64,000 nucleotides of DNA, taken from assembly GCF_013409575.1 (NCBI RefSeq), contig NZ_JACCCY010000006.1:1-64000 (forward strand), given 5' to 3'. The notes beneath the pieces are model-generated. The model was not told the DNA's origin. It did not search any database and saw only the letters and a list, made by a program, of their open reading frames with translations. The stretch comes from Macellibacteroides fermentans. GTDB taxonomy: Bacteria; Bacteroidota; Bacteroidia; Bacteroidales; Tannerellaceae. Shown here one piece after another: positions 54,667 to 64,000 of this stretch. The translations under genes were made by a program, and so were the position numbers. The number at the start of each line of letters is the position of its first letter. Positions within the stretch are counted from its first letter, which is position 1.

Positions 54667-54674
54667 TATCTTTG
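54667..54674 (+). promoter_or_regulatory. Sensor-kinase promoter, -7 box
   Basis: TATCTTTG; start site about 54681, leader of about 32 bases to the ATG at 54713. It covers a GTG at 54674, which is thereby ruled out as start. Confidence 0.5.
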
Positions 54675-54712
54675 TGAAAACTCAATTTGATACACCTCAT
54701 ATATACCTTACT

Positions 54713-56776
54713 ATGTCTGAAATAGAAGAAGAAAATAGACTTAATGATTTGCTTGCTGTACTCAATGCCGGTTATTGGGAGGCCAATCTTACCGGTAAAT
54801 CTTGTTATTTTTCGGAGTTGCTGTGTAAGATATTCCGGATGAAGAGTCCGTATATCACTTTCAGGGAACTTTCGGCTTATTTTAACGACGATTACATTGT
54901 GTTGTTTCAGAATCTGATAGCCTCGCTTCTCAACGATGAAATTCATGAGTTGTTATTACCTCCCACTTATTTTAATAAATATGTGGCTACGGGACTTAAT
55001 GGGAGATTGATCCGGACCGGACTGATAAGACGGACTGTTTTGGAGGATGGTAGTGTAAAATGTTTCGGATACCTTCAGCTTATTGATAAAAGGGATGCGG
55101 AACACAGGGTGTTGAAGTTGGAGAATAAAATGAACAGTCTTATAAATCAGCTGAATTCCCTTTCGGTTTCTTTGCAGAATTTTCTGACAAAGCATGATCC
55201 GTTGGCTGTTACGGAAGATATTATGAGGAAGGTGCTTAATAACTTTAATGGAAGCCGCGTATATATTTTTCAATTTAACGAGGATGCTTCCCTGCAGAGT
55301 TGTACCCACGAAGTTGTATCAGAAGGCGTTTCGTCCGAGATAAATTGGCTCCAGAATATTCCTACCATAGATACTCGTTGGCTTTTTGAAGAATTGTCAT
55401 CGGGCAGGCCGGTAATATTGAACTCGCTGGATGATATTCCTGCACAAGGAGAAGTAGAACGGAACATGCTGGAAAGTCAGGATATACGCTCCATGATGCT
55501 CGCTCCCATGTATTCTGGAAAACGTATGATCGGCTATATGGGGATTGATCTGGTGTGTGTACCCCGGAAGTGGACCAACGAAGATTATCTTTGGCTGCTG
55601 TCTTTGGCCAATATCATTGCGATCTGTACAGAATTGTATAATCAGAAAAAGCAATCGGATGAGGATAAGAAATATGCCGAAAACAACGACCGGTTAAAGT
55701 CGGCCTTCCTGGCAAATATGAGTCACGAAATACGTACACCTCTGAACTCTATTATTGGTTTTTCCGAACTTTTGGCCGAAACGGATGATGCCGAAGAGAA
55801 AAAGGAATATGCTTCCATTATCCAGAGCAGCAATAACCTGTTGCTGCAGCTTATCAATGATATAATCGATATTTCGAAGATTGAGTCCAATAGACTTGAC
55901 TTTATCTATTCGGATGTGGATGTAAATGCCATTCTGAAGGAGTTGACTGCCGATCTGAAGTTAAGATTGAAAGATAAGGATATTGAAGTTTGTCTTGAAT
56001 TGGGATTGCCTGATTGTACAGTCTATTCGGAAAGGAACCGGTTGATGCAGGTGATTGTTAATTTGTTATCCAATGCCGCTAAGTTTACTGAACAAGGTAA
56101 GATTACTATCGGTTATATACTCCGGGACGGAATGTTGGAATTCTTTGTTCAGGATACGGGGATGGGGATACCCAAAGATAAACAATCCCAGCTTTTCGGA
56201 CGTTTTAAGAAACTGAACAGTGTGGCTCAAGGCTCCGGATTGGGTTTGTTTATATCCAAAACGGTCGTGGAGAGATTGGGAGGGACCATTCAGGCGGAAT
56301 CGGAAGAGGGTGCGGGGTCTGTTTTTCGTTTCAGCATCCCGTATAAAGTGAGTAAAACATCTTCTGCTAAACGGAAAGCAACCAATCCGGTTATAGTTAA
56401 AAAGGATGTACTTTCTGATAAACCGATATTGCTGGTGGCTGAAGATACGCTTCCCAATTACAAACTTATCGAGGCGATGCTGCGCAAAGAGTATGAGTTG
56501 GTACATGCAAAAAATGGATTGGAGGCGGTTACCCTTTTTAAGGAGAAACATCCGGCATTGGTTCTTATGGATATCAAAATGCCCGAAATGGATGGGATAG
56601 AGGCATTGAAGGGTATACGGGATCTTTCGCCCGATTTTCCTGTGATTGCTGTAACTGCCTATGCCTTTGAAGAGAATATTCGTGAGATAGTGAATAATGG
56701 GTTCAATGATTACCTCATAAAGCCGATCCGTTGTTCCACGTTGAAGGAAAAATTGGATGCGATATTACACAATTAA
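54713..56776 (+). CDS. Hybrid sensor histidine kinase (GAF-HisKA-HATPase-REC)
   Basis: 687 residues. Region 1-140 is PAS-like (NDLLAVLNAGYWEANLTGK), GAF at about 165-305 (RSMMLAPMYSGKRMIGYMGI), HisKA with SHEIRTPLN (H about 338), ATPase with QDTGMGIPKDKQSQLFGRF and GLGLFISK (about 485-520), and a C-terminal receiver with LVLMDIKMPEMDG (Asp about 622) and KPI. No signal peptide, no DNA-binding output; a cytosolic phosphorelay kinase. Confidence 0.9.
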   Translation: MSEIEEENRLNDLLAVLNAGYWEANLTGKSCYFSELLCKIFRMKSPYITFRELSAYFNDDYIVLFQNLIASLLNDEIHELLLPPTYFNKYVATGLNGRLIRTGLIRRTVLEDGSVKCFGYLQLIDKRDAEHRVLKLENKMNSLINQLNSLSVSLQNFLTKHDPLAVTEDIMRKVLNNFNGSRVYIFQFNEDASLQSCTHEVVSEGVSSEINWLQNIPTIDTRWLFEELSSGRPVILNSLDDIPAQGEVERNMLESQDIRSMMLAPMYSGKRMIGYMGIDLVCVPRKWTNEDYLWLLSLANIIAICTELYNQKKQSDEDKKYAENNDRLKSAFLANMSHEIRTPLNSIIGFSELLAETDDAEEKKEYASIIQSSNNLLLQLINDIIDISKIESNRLDFIYSDVDVNAILKELTADLKLRLKDKDIEVCLELGLPDCTVYSERNRLMQVIVNLLSNAAKFTEQGKITIGYILRDGMLEFFVQDTGMGIPKDKQSQLFGRFKKLNSVAQGSGLGLFISKTVVERLGGTIQAESEEGAGSVFRFSIPYKVSKTSSAKRKATNPVIVKKDVLSDKPILLVAEDTLPNYKLIEAMLRKEYELVHAKNGLEAVTLFKEKHPALVLMDIKMPEMDGIEALKGIRDLSPDFPVIAVTAYAFEENIREIVNNGFNDYLIKPIRCSTLKEKLDAILHN

Positions 56777-56798
56777 AAATAATATATAATCGAAGCAT

Positions 56799-57941
56799 AT
56801 GAATAATTTTAGTTTTCAGAATCCTACCCGCCTGATTTTTGGCGATGGAATGATTGCCTCTTTATCAAAGGAAATACCTGCAGGAAAGAAGATTATGGTA
56901 ACCTTTGGTGGTGGCAGCGTGAAAAAGAATGGTGTGTACGATCAGGTAATCAAGGCATTGGAAGGTCGGATTGTTACCGAATTCTGGGGTATTGAAGCGA
57001 ATCCAACGATCGAAACCCTGCGTAAAGCTATCGCATTGGGTAAAGAGAAACAGATTGATTTCTTGCTCGCCGTTGGTGGTGGATCGGTATTGGACGGAAC
57101 GAAACTGATCTCTTCGGGATTGTTGTACGACGGAGATGCCTGGGATCTGGTAAAAAAAGGGTATTATCCGGAATCGGTGCCCATGGGGACGGTGCTTACA
57201 TTGCCGGCTACTGGTTCCGAGATGAACAGCGGGGCGGTTATTTCAAGGATTGAAACCCATGAAAAGTATCCGTTTTACAGCAATTATCCTGTATTTTCAA
57301 TCCTGGATCCGAAGGTTACGTTTACATTACCCGATTTCCAGATTGCATGTGGTATTGCAGATACGTTTGTGCACGTAATGGAACAGTATATGACTTCGCC
57401 AGGACAGTCGCGTCTGATGGATCGCTGGGCCGAGAGTATTCTTGCCTCTCTGATTGAGATTGCCCCAAAGATTAAGGAAAATAAGACGAATTACGACCTG
57501 ATGGCCGACTTTATGTTGTGTGCAACCATGGCGTTGAATGGTTTTATCTCGATGGGGGTTAACAACGACTGGGCTACCCATATGATAGGTCACGAACTTA
57601 CGGCATTGCACGGTCTTACCCACGGTGCTACATTGGTGATTGTTTTACCCGGAACATTGCGTGTGCTGGCGACTAAGAAACAGGATAAGCTTCTTCAATA
57701 CGGCGAACGTATCTGGGGTATAACCAGCGGAACTACCGAAGAAAGGGTTGCCCTGGCTATCAAAAAAACAGAAGATTTCTTCCGTAGTCTCGGTCTGCAT
57801 ACCCGGTTGAGTGAGGAGAATATCGGTGATGCGACCATAGACGAGATTACACGTAGGTTTACAGAACGGAATGTTGCCTTTGGCGAAGACCGCGATGTTA
57901 CTGCCCAGGTTGCCCGCGAAATATTGATAAGCTGCAAGTAA
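56799..57941 (+). CDS. Iron-containing (YqhD/BdhA-like) alcohol dehydrogenase
   Basis: 380 residues. NAD(P) site GGGSVLDGTK (about 92), TLPATGSEMNSGAV (about 139), and metal-ligand histidines in THMIGHELTALHGLTHG (about 265-279). Reduces aldehydes to alcohols; close in layout to the NADPH-dependent YqhD group. Followed at 3 bases by the photolyase. Confidence 0.9.
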   Translation: MNNFSFQNPTRLIFGDGMIASLSKEIPAGKKIMVTFGGGSVKKNGVYDQVIKALEGRIVTEFWGIEANPTIETLRKAIALGKEKQIDFLLAVGGGSVLDGTKLISSGLLYDGDAWDLVKKGYYPESVPMGTVLTLPATGSEMNSGAVISRIETHEKYPFYSNYPVFSILDPKVTFTLPDFQIACGIADTFVHVMEQYMTSPGQSRLMDRWAESILASLIEIAPKIKENKTNYDLMADFMLCATMALNGFISMGVNNDWATHMIGHELTALHGLTHGATLVIVLPGTLRVLATKKQDKLLQYGERIWGITSGTTEERVALAIKKTEDFFRSLGLHTRLSEENIGDATIDEITRRFTERNVAFGEDRDVTAQVAREILISCK

Positions 57942-57944
57942 GAT

Positions 57945-59282
57945 ATGAGAAAAGAACGGATTCATGAGTTGAACAACCGGACTTATCTGCCGGGCAGGTA
58001 TGTGCTTTACCGTATGCAGGCTTCGGTCCGGATAAGAAATAATCAGGCGTTGTTTCATGCAATCCGTTTGGCAAACGAATTGAACTTGCCCCTGAAGGTC
58101 GTGTTTCGGCTGGATGCTTCCTTCCCGGAGGCAAACTACCGTCATTTCGAGTTTCTTATTCAGGGATTAAAAGATTTTGCTTCCGGGGTATCACTCCTGG
58201 GTTGTGAATTTGAAATAAGAACGGGTACGTTGGAAGAGGCTTTCTTAGAGCCTCTTTCAAATGCTGCCTGTGTTGTTACCGACAAAGGGTACCTGCGCAT
58301 CCAGCGCGATTGGTCCGGATGGCTTGGCGAACATGCACCCTGTAAGGTGATTGAGGTGGAGGATAATCTGATTGTGCCTGTCGAATCTGCTTCTCATAAA
58401 GGGGAGTGGGCGGCAAGGACATTGCGTCCTAAAATTACGGATAAACTACCTTACTTCACTTCAGAGCTGGAGGATGAGATACCTGTCTTGACCTGCCGTA
58501 AAGAGGCATCACCGGAACTGTCCGCACTAAATGAACGGATTCTGACCAATACACTTGAGAAGCTGCGAAGTGATGCGTGGTTGATTCCTGTTGCGATGAA
58601 GGGGGGAGAACAAGAGGCGAACCGATTGCTGAATGTTTTTGTTAAGGATAAACTTGCCTCGTACGATAATGACCGGAACGATCCGTCGTTGGTTGCCACA
58701 TCAAGGTTGAGTGCTTATTTGCACTTCGGATTTATATCGCCCGTGGAGATATGGAAGGCAGTAGAGACATATCCGGAGTCGGCTCCGTTTATTGAACAAT
58801 TGGTGGTTCGCAGGGAGCTGGCTCATAATTACATCTGGTTTACAAAGAACTACGATTCCTATAATTCATTACCCGAATGGAGTCGTAAAAGTCTGGAGCT
58901 ACATGAACCGGACAAGCGTCCGTTTGTTTACGACCTCAACCTGTTAGAAGAGGCTGCAACGCATGATGCTTCCTGGAATGCCGCTATGAGAGAAATGATA
59001 CAGACCGGCTTTATGGAAAACACCATGCGTATGTATTGGGGGAAGAAACTGATAGAATGGTCGGCCACTCCCCAAGAGGCCTATCATCGTATGAGCTATC
59101 TGAACAACCGTTACTTTTTGGATGGTCGCGACGCCAATTCTTTTACCGGGATAGGATGGTGCTTTGGTCTGCACGATCGCCCCTGGCAGGAAAGGCCGGT
59201 ATTCGGTATGGTACGGTATATGAATGAAGCCGGATTATACCGAAAATACAACATGAATGCCTACATCGGGAAGTGGAGCTGA
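57945..59282 (+). CDS. phr: Class II CPD photolyase
   Basis: 445 residues. The C-terminal half has the class II signatures MRMYWGKKLIEWS, YLNNRYFLDGRDANSFTGI and WCFGLHDRPWQERPVFG, for FAD binding and repair of pyrimidine dimers by light. The N-terminal Rossmann domain (YRMQASVRIRNNQAL) can bind an antenna. Cotranscribed with the alcohol dehydrogenase gene by distance. Confidence 0.92.
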   Translation: MRKERIHELNNRTYLPGRYVLYRMQASVRIRNNQALFHAIRLANELNLPLKVVFRLDASFPEANYRHFEFLIQGLKDFASGVSLLGCEFEIRTGTLEEAFLEPLSNAACVVTDKGYLRIQRDWSGWLGEHAPCKVIEVEDNLIVPVESASHKGEWAARTLRPKITDKLPYFTSELEDEIPVLTCRKEASPELSALNERILTNTLEKLRSDAWLIPVAMKGGEQEANRLLNVFVKDKLASYDNDRNDPSLVATSRLSAYLHFGFISPVEIWKAVETYPESAPFIEQLVVRRELAHNYIWFTKNYDSYNSLPEWSRKSLELHEPDKRPFVYDLNLLEEAATHDASWNAAMREMIQTGFMENTMRMYWGKKLIEWSATPQEAYHRMSYLNNRYFLDGRDANSFTGIGWCFGLHDRPWQERPVFGMVRYMNEAGLYRKYNMNAYIGKWS

Positions 59283-59303
59283 CAGCTTTGTCTGTAACAT
59301 TGC

Positions 59304-60629
59304 TTACCTGTTATTCTTTTCGGCCCAATCGTGAAGTAAATGTATGGCTTTTGCCAGTACCCCGGCCGATCCTTTAAAATTACCGGAACCACTGGGTATA
59401 TTTCCCATACCATACCACTCATAAAAGCCGTTGTTTTTAATAACCCGATTTATCATCGGATTTATTTCCTGGTATGCTTCCTCAACAAATCCGTTGAGAA
59501 TCAATTGTTGGATCATCCTTCCGCCAAACCAGGTCCAGTCGCCGCCGTTCTGATAGCCATAGGGATACATTCCCTTATTTTGGAAGAATCCTTCGGGGTA
59601 GGGAGGATAGAGTGTTAGTCCGATTGTTGGAGCACCCGATGCCTTTACATTGGCCACCATGGTTGCATTGGCTGCCGCAATTTCCTCCTTTGAAAGCAAT
59701 CCGGCTTCGATCGCCATGGCTGTTCCGCCGTGGTAATAAATTGAATTCTCATCGAAATCGGATGGAAAAGGCGAGTCTTTTAAGTAAATGTGTGGAATAA
59801 ACTTCTGTTTCGCTTCGTCCCATAGATATTTGCGCGTATTTACCTTAATATCGTCGCGAACCTTTGCCCAGCGCTCTTTAGCTTCGGGACGGTCGGTCAG
59901 CTCAATAAAGTGATTCAACGCAATGATAAAAAAGGCATTGTCGTAAATGTCTATTGCAAGATGTGAGTTCTCGTCCAGCTCCACTCCCCAGGGATGCTCC
60001 GGCTGTACGTCTCCCCAATCTGCTGTGGTTGTACCCCAAATCAAACCGTATGTTTTGTCCAGTCGCTCGTTCATTAAAAACTCCAGGGCCATCTCCAAAC
60101 GTTTCTCTACCGTCTGGCCATTAATCTGCTTTTGCAAAAAGGATTTGTTACCACTTTTATTCACGTAGCGCCAAACAGCCTGCACTAGGGATGCCTCGTG
60201 ATCTGTCTCCACCGTATTCTTATGTGCGGCATAGCGAGGTTCCGTATCGGATAATCGGTATTTATATCCTCCTTTATTATTCAGATCGGCCTTATTGATG
60301 TCGATAAATCCATCCACGATATCACCCGTTTTCCCTTGAAAATGGAAGAAGGTGATCAGATTGTCCTGTATGGTACTGTCCGGCATTACCTCCATGGCTA
60401 GCTCTATAAAGGTATTGTAGTCGCGAATCCAGACCTCGCCATAGCCGTCGCCCGCATTGAAACCTCCTTTTACAACCTCTCTGGCCATCGAATCCACCTT
60501 ATGCATGAGGGTGTCATTCGTAATTTGATAAGCCAATTGTTGTTCCGGCGATTTAGTTTTTGCTCCGCTGCAGCCGGCAGTCAGGCATACAAGTGCTGCG
60601 GCAAGTGATAAGAAAGTGTGCTTAATCAT
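59304..60629 (-). CDS. Lipoprotein glycosidase of the MGH1/GH63-like type
   Basis: 441 residues; signal peptide and lipobox TAGC at 17-20. An (alpha/alpha)6 hydrolase of the mannosylglycerate hydrolase/GH63-like group is suggested by GYGEVWIRDYNTFIELAMEV, ADWGDVQPEHPWG and WTWFGGRMIQQL. The substrate cannot be given. Convergent with the photolyase gene. Confidence 0.8.
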   Translation of the reverse strand: MIKHTFLSLAAALVCLTAGCSGAKTKSPEQQLAYQITNDTLMHKVDSMAREVVKGGFNAGDGYGEVWIRDYNTFIELAMEVMPDSTIQDNLITFFHFQGKTGDIVDGFIDINKADLNNKGGYKYRLSDTEPRYAAHKNTVETDHEASLVQAVWRYVNKSGNKSFLQKQINGQTVEKRLEMALEFLMNERLDKTYGLIWGTTTADWGDVQPEHPWGVELDENSHLAIDIYDNAFFIIALNHFIELTDRPEAKERWAKVRDDIKVNTRKYLWDEAKQKFIPHIYLKDSPFPSDFDENSIYYHGGTAMAIEAGLLSKEEIAAANATMVANVKASGAPTIGLTLYPPYPEGFFQNKGMYPYGYQNGGDWTWFGGRMIQQLILNGFVEEAYQEINPMINRVIKNNGFYEWYGMGNIPSGSGNFKGSAGVLAKAIHLLHDWAEKNNR

Positions 60630-60665
60630 CGTTTATTGTGCTTTTGTAAGTTGTTTATTCTGTGG

Positions 60666-60673
60666 CAAATATA
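60666..60673 (-). promoter_or_regulatory. Glycosidase promoter, -7 box
   Basis: Minus strand TATATTTG, about 37 bases before the ATG; divergent with TACTTTTG at 60740-60747 on the plus strand, the probable promoter of the AlbA-type gene. Confidence 0.5.
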
Positions 60674-60739
60674 GAGGGTTGTCCCGTTTTGCCCATTGTG
60701 TTTTGTTCCTATTCACTTATACAATCTTACTTTTTTCTT

Positions 60740-60747
60740 TACTTTTG
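60740..60747 (+). promoter_or_regulatory. Promoter of the AlbA-type gene, -7 box
   Basis: TACTTTTG, one of two divergent boxes in the 187-bp space; leader about 63 bases. Confidence 0.45.
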
Positions 60748-60816
60748 TAGGTGTGAAACGAACATGTGTACAACTTTCTACCTGTTTCGGACCTTCCATC
60801 TTAAAATGTTATTCGT

Positions 60817-61470
60817 ATGAAAGCAATGACTGATACAGACTATATATATTCTCTGATAGCCGAAGGAGAACATCAGAAGCAGGATTTTAAATTTGAGATT
60901 TCGGATGCAAGAAAGATTGCCCGTACTTTATCGGCATTTGCCAATACGGATGGAGGAAGATTGCTTATCGGAGTTAAAGATAACGGCCGCATTGCCGGTA
61001 TTCGTTCGGATGAGGAGATTTATATGATTGAAGCTGCCGCACAGATGTATTGTGTGCCGGAGGTAAAGTATTCCATGCAGGTATACAAAGTGGAAGGTCG
61101 TTCGGTCTTGCTGGTCAACGTGGATCAAACTGATAAGAAACCTGTTTATGCGAAAGACGAATCCGGTAAAGAGCTCGCTTATGTACGCGTGAAAGACGAA
61201 AATATCCTGGCTACGACCGTTCATTTGAAAGTGTGGCAACAGAGTGGAAGTCCCACAGGCGTCTTGGTAGAATTTACCCAGAAAGAGCAACTTCTGCTTG
61301 ATCTGCTTGAGCAGAATGAATATATTTCTCTCAATCAATATTGTAAACAGGGAGGTATTCCCCGCAGGGCTGCCGAGAATCTGATGGCCAAATTTATCCG
61401 TTTTCAATTAATCGAACCTGTTCTGGTAAATAGAAAATTCTATTTTAAACGAACAAATGAACCTAAATAA
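60817..61470 (+). CDS. AlbA_2/Schlafen-type ATP-binding protein
   Basis: 217 residues. N-terminal AlbA_2 domain with EHQKQDFKFEISDARKIART, SAFANTDGGRLLIGVKDNGR (about 46-66), and a winged-helix-like C-terminus. Often a transcription-like regulator; function unknown. Complete on its own. Confidence 0.85.
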   Translation: MKAMTDTDYIYSLIAEGEHQKQDFKFEISDARKIARTLSAFANTDGGRLLIGVKDNGRIAGIRSDEEIYMIEAAAQMYCVPEVKYSMQVYKVEGRSVLLVNVDQTDKKPVYAKDESGKELAYVRVKDENILATTVHLKVWQQSGSPTGVLVEFTQKEQLLLDLLEQNEYISLNQYCKQGGIPRRAAENLMAKFIRFQLIEPVLVNRKFYFKRTNEPK

Positions 61471-61803
61471 TAACGAAGAAAATCATTTTACTAATTGAAG
61501 TATATGGAGTGTAGGCTTTATTGTACCCTGCGACAGCCTGTCAAATCTGACAGGCTGTACGAAGGTAATTGATGAATAGTGTTTAATCACAGGTAGAATC
61601 AGTGTGATGCATTGCATATATATAACAAGAAAAGGGTAAAACAAGTTACAAACTTTTCGAAAAAATGAATTTTAACAGTGAATTTAAAAGCTAATTTTAT
61701 GTATCGTTAATAATTTAGTGGCTTGAAATTTGGGTTTGTGAAATATTTTTTTAATTTTGTAAACTAAAATTAAAGTTTTGACTGCTTACCTATTTTATAT
61801 GCT
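61471..61803 (+). promoter_or_regulatory. Intergenic region: hairpin and crtI promoter
   Basis: ACAGCCTGTCA (61533-61543) and TGACAGGCTGT (61548-61558) form a perfect 11-bp hairpin with loop AATC, no T run. TTTG (61729-61732), 19 bases, TAATTTTG (61752-61759) is a good Bacteroidetes promoter for crtI. No gene seen. Confidence 0.6.
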
Positions 61804-63267
61804 ATGAAAACTGTGACTCTGATTGGTTCAGGTTTTTCCTCTTTATCCGCAGCTTGCTATATGGCAAAGAATGGATACAAGGTCACTCTGTTCGAAAAGA
61901 ATGAGACGATCGGAGGGCGGGCGAGGCAGTTTACCGAAGAGGGGTTTACATTCGATATGGGACCTACTTTCTATTGGATGCCTGATCTTATAGAACGTTT
62001 TTTTAATGATTTCGGTAAAACAAGTGCCGACTATTATGAATTGATTCGGCTGGATCCCGGATATAAGATCTATTTTTCAGAGAAGGAAGCGCTATCAGTA
62101 TCTGCCGATTTAACGGAGATATATGCCATGTTCGATTCCCTGGAGCCCGGAAGCAGTCGGTTTTTACGTTCTTTTTTACAGGACGCCGAGTTTAATTACC
62201 GGGTGGCAGTTGATAAAGTATTGTATAAGCCGGCTAATTCATTTTCCGAACTTATCATGCCCGATACTGTAAAACGGCTTTCTCAATTTTTTACTACGAT
62301 CAGTGCGCGGGTTAAACAACATATTAAACATCCTTATTTAAGGCAATTGCTGGAATTCCCGGTAATCTTTCTGGGAGCAAAGCCAAGTAATACCCCTTTG
62401 TTCTATTGCCTTATGAATTATGCCGATATGGTGTTGGGCACCTGGCATATCAAAGGTGGTATGTTCCGTCTGGCGGATGCTATGAAGCAGGTGGCCGAAA
62501 GTCTGGGGGTGGAGATCGTGACACAAAGTCCGGTCGACAAAATTGTGGTAGAGAAGGATAAAGCAACCGGTGTTGTGGTAAAGGACACTTTTCATGCAAC
62601 CGACCTGATCATATCAGGAGCCGACTACCATCATACCGAATATCTGCTGGATGAATCATTCCGCAATTATAGCGAAACCTATTGGCAAAAAAGAGTGATG
62701 GCTCCTTCGGCTTTGTTGTATTATGTAGGCTTTGACCGGAAAATAGATCAGGTGGCACACCACACCTTGTTTTTTGATACCGACTTCACGCTTCATGCGG
62801 AGAATATATACGATCGTCCCGGTTGGCCCGATAAACCGCTGTTCTATACAAGTTTCCCCAGCATAACGGATCCTCAACTGGCTCCTGAAGGTAAAGAGAC
62901 GGGTATATTCCTGATTCCTATCGCCCCGGGAATTACCGATTCCGAAGAGATTCGTTCTTTTTATTTCAATCAGCTTATCGACCGGATGGAGAATATCACG
63001 GGGCAATCGCTTAAAAAGGATGTGTTATTTTATAAGTCGTATGCCGGAGCTGACTTTATGCGCGACTACAATGCATACAAGGGTAATGCCTACGGATTGG
63101 CAAATACCCTGTTGCAGACGGCTTTCCTTAAACCGTCTGTTCACAATAAACAGGTGAAGAACCTTTTCTATACCGGACAACTTACGGTTCCCGGGCCGGG
63201 TGTTCCTCCGGCTATTATTTCCGGTAAAATAGCAGCGGGAGAAGCAAGTAAATACTTTAATAAATAG
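61804..63267 (+). CDS. crtI: Phytoene desaturase (CrtI family)
   Basis: 487 residues. FAD dinucleotide site LIGSGFSSLSAACYMAKNGY followed by FEKNETIGGRA (3-40), DMGPTFYWMPD (about 57), and the C-terminal GQLTVPGPGVPPAIISGK signature. Desaturates phytoene in carotenoid synthesis. Phytoene synthase follows 3 bases later. Confidence 0.9.
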   Translation: MKTVTLIGSGFSSLSAACYMAKNGYKVTLFEKNETIGGRARQFTEEGFTFDMGPTFYWMPDLIERFFNDFGKTSADYYELIRLDPGYKIYFSEKEALSVSADLTEIYAMFDSLEPGSSRFLRSFLQDAEFNYRVAVDKVLYKPANSFSELIMPDTVKRLSQFFTTISARVKQHIKHPYLRQLLEFPVIFLGAKPSNTPLFYCLMNYADMVLGTWHIKGGMFRLADAMKQVAESLGVEIVTQSPVDKIVVEKDKATGVVVKDTFHATDLIISGADYHHTEYLLDESFRNYSETYWQKRVMAPSALLYYVGFDRKIDQVAHHTLFFDTDFTLHAENIYDRPGWPDKPLFYTSFPSITDPQLAPEGKETGIFLIPIAPGITDSEEIRSFYFNQLIDRMENITGQSLKKDVLFYKSYAGADFMRDYNAYKGNAYGLANTLLQTAFLKPSVHNKQVKNLFYTGQLTVPGPGVPPAIISGKIAAGEASKYFNK

Positions 63268-63270
63268 AAT

Positions 63271-64000
63271 ATGGATCCACTATACAGCACATTGTCTTTC
63301 GACATAAGCCGACTGGTCACCCAAAGGTACAGCACCTCCTTCTCTTTGGGCATTACCTGTTTCGATCCTCAGATAAGAGGTCCCATTTACAGCCTGTATG
63401 GTTTTGTAAGGTTTGCCGACGAGATTGTGGATTCTTTTCATGAATACGATAAAGCAAAACTACTGGACGATTTCGAAAGGGATTTCTATAAGGCCAAAGC
63501 CGAAGGGATAAGCCTGAATCCGATATTGAACTCATTTCAGCAAACAGTTAAGAGGTATAACATAGACGATGATTTGATTCAAGCATTTATTTCAAGCATG
63601 CGGAGCGACTTACTCAGAAGCAGTTATTCGGAGAAGGAGATAAAGGATTATATCTATGGCTCGGCCGATGTAGTGGGACTAATGTGCCTGAAAATATTTG
63701 TGGATGGTAATCAATCGGAATACGAACGGCTTAAGCCCTATGCCATGCGCCTGGGGTCTGCGTTTCAGAAAATAAATTTCCTTCGGGATATCGGTCACGA
63801 TATCCAGGAGCTGCATCGGATCTATTTCCCCGTTTTGAGAAATCAACCTTTAAATGAATCGACAAAGAAGGAGATTCTTGAAGAAATTGAAGAAGACTAT
63901 AAGGTAGCCATGCAAGGGATAAGGCAATTGCCTAAATGCGCTTATGCCGGAGTATACACGGCTTACCTGTATTATTATACGCTGACACGAAAAATAGAGA
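63271..64000 (+). CDS. crtB: Phytoene/squalene synthase family, cut by the window end
   Basis: 243 codons visible from the ATG at 63271, open to the end. Asp-rich sites FADEIVD (about 50) and NFLRDIGHD (about 172) bind the two prenyl diphosphates through Mg2+. Condenses two GGPP into phytoene. Directly follows crtI in one operon. Confidence 0.88.
   Translation, partial: MDPLYSTLSFDISRLVTQRYSTSFSLGITCFDPQIRGPIYSLYGFVRFADEIVDSFHEYDKAKLLDDFERDFYKAKAEGISLNPILNSFQQTVKRYNIDDDLIQAFISSMRSDLLRSSYSEKEIKDYIYGSADVVGLMCLKIFVDGNQSEYERLKPYAMRLGSAFQKINFLRDIGHDIQELHRIYFPVLRNQPLNESTKKEILEEIEEDYKVAMQGIRQLPKCAYAGVYTAYLYYYTLTRKIE

Noticed and set aside
54674-54712. GTG start for the sensor kinase at 54674
   Set aside because: The GTG is the end of the TATCTTTG promoter box; the ATG at 54713 fits better.

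Overview
The window reads as a Bacteroidales chromosome segment, probably Parabacteroides or a related genus (the genus is inference). Supporting signs are promoters of the Bacteroidetes TAnnTTTG type, the near absence of Shine-Dalgarno sequences, DUF3408/RteC/DUF1896/DUF4099 mobile-element genes, SusC-era style outer-membrane beta-barrel proteins and lipoproteins, and a radical-SAM/DUF4130 DNA-repair pair.

Bases 1 to about 42,000 are most of a CTnDOT-like integrative and conjugative element (ICE); its integrase and the rest of its transfer operon lie outside the window. The backbone runs: tra genes traA-traD (minus strand, 2533 to 91), mobA-mobB (3240-4924), the coupling protein mobC (9518-11527), a DUF4099/DUF3945 protein, topB, DUF1896 and a 1907-residue methylase-helicase (15481-25406), then a minus-strand block of two HTH proteins, a TOPRIM/AAA replication protein and a split RteC-like gene (27434-30893). 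Defence-type cargo sits in the gaps: a Gabija pair plus a TPR protein (4988-9303), a CoiA/DUF6035-like nuclease (11597-13450) next to an IS1182-type element with a dead transposase, an AbiE pair (25445-27270), and a seven-gene operon (30963-41737) of Xre regulator, SNF2-type helicase, a second AbiE pair, DUF4391, and type III Mod and Res. The last is the best candidate for an undescribed composite system, because AbiEii and DUF4391 are translationally coupled and the Mod start is two bases further on.

The ICE also carries unexplained regulatory DNA. A motif of about 40 bp lies exactly 35 bp upstream of a weak -7-like box before three operons (traA, mobC, DUF4099-topB). The predicted traA leader is a 240-bp array on a 4/8-bp grid. 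A 16-bp ACCACTAAAAAATTCA-type motif sits at start codons. Both AbiE promoters carry perfect inverted repeats.

Bases 41,738-42,831 are a gene-free border with long inverted repeats, a possible small RNA and a strong terminator. From 42,832 the window is ordinary chromosome: small metal/thiamine-type proteins, a cluster of duplicated outer-membrane barrels and lipoproteins, a NifX-like protein, an FKBP, hemH, the DUF4130/radical-SAM repair pair, an ADP-ribosylglycohydrolase, a hybrid sensor kinase, an alcohol dehydrogenase, a class II photolyase, a glycosidase lipoprotein, an AlbA-type protein, and the carotenoid genes crtI and crtB (cut by the window end).
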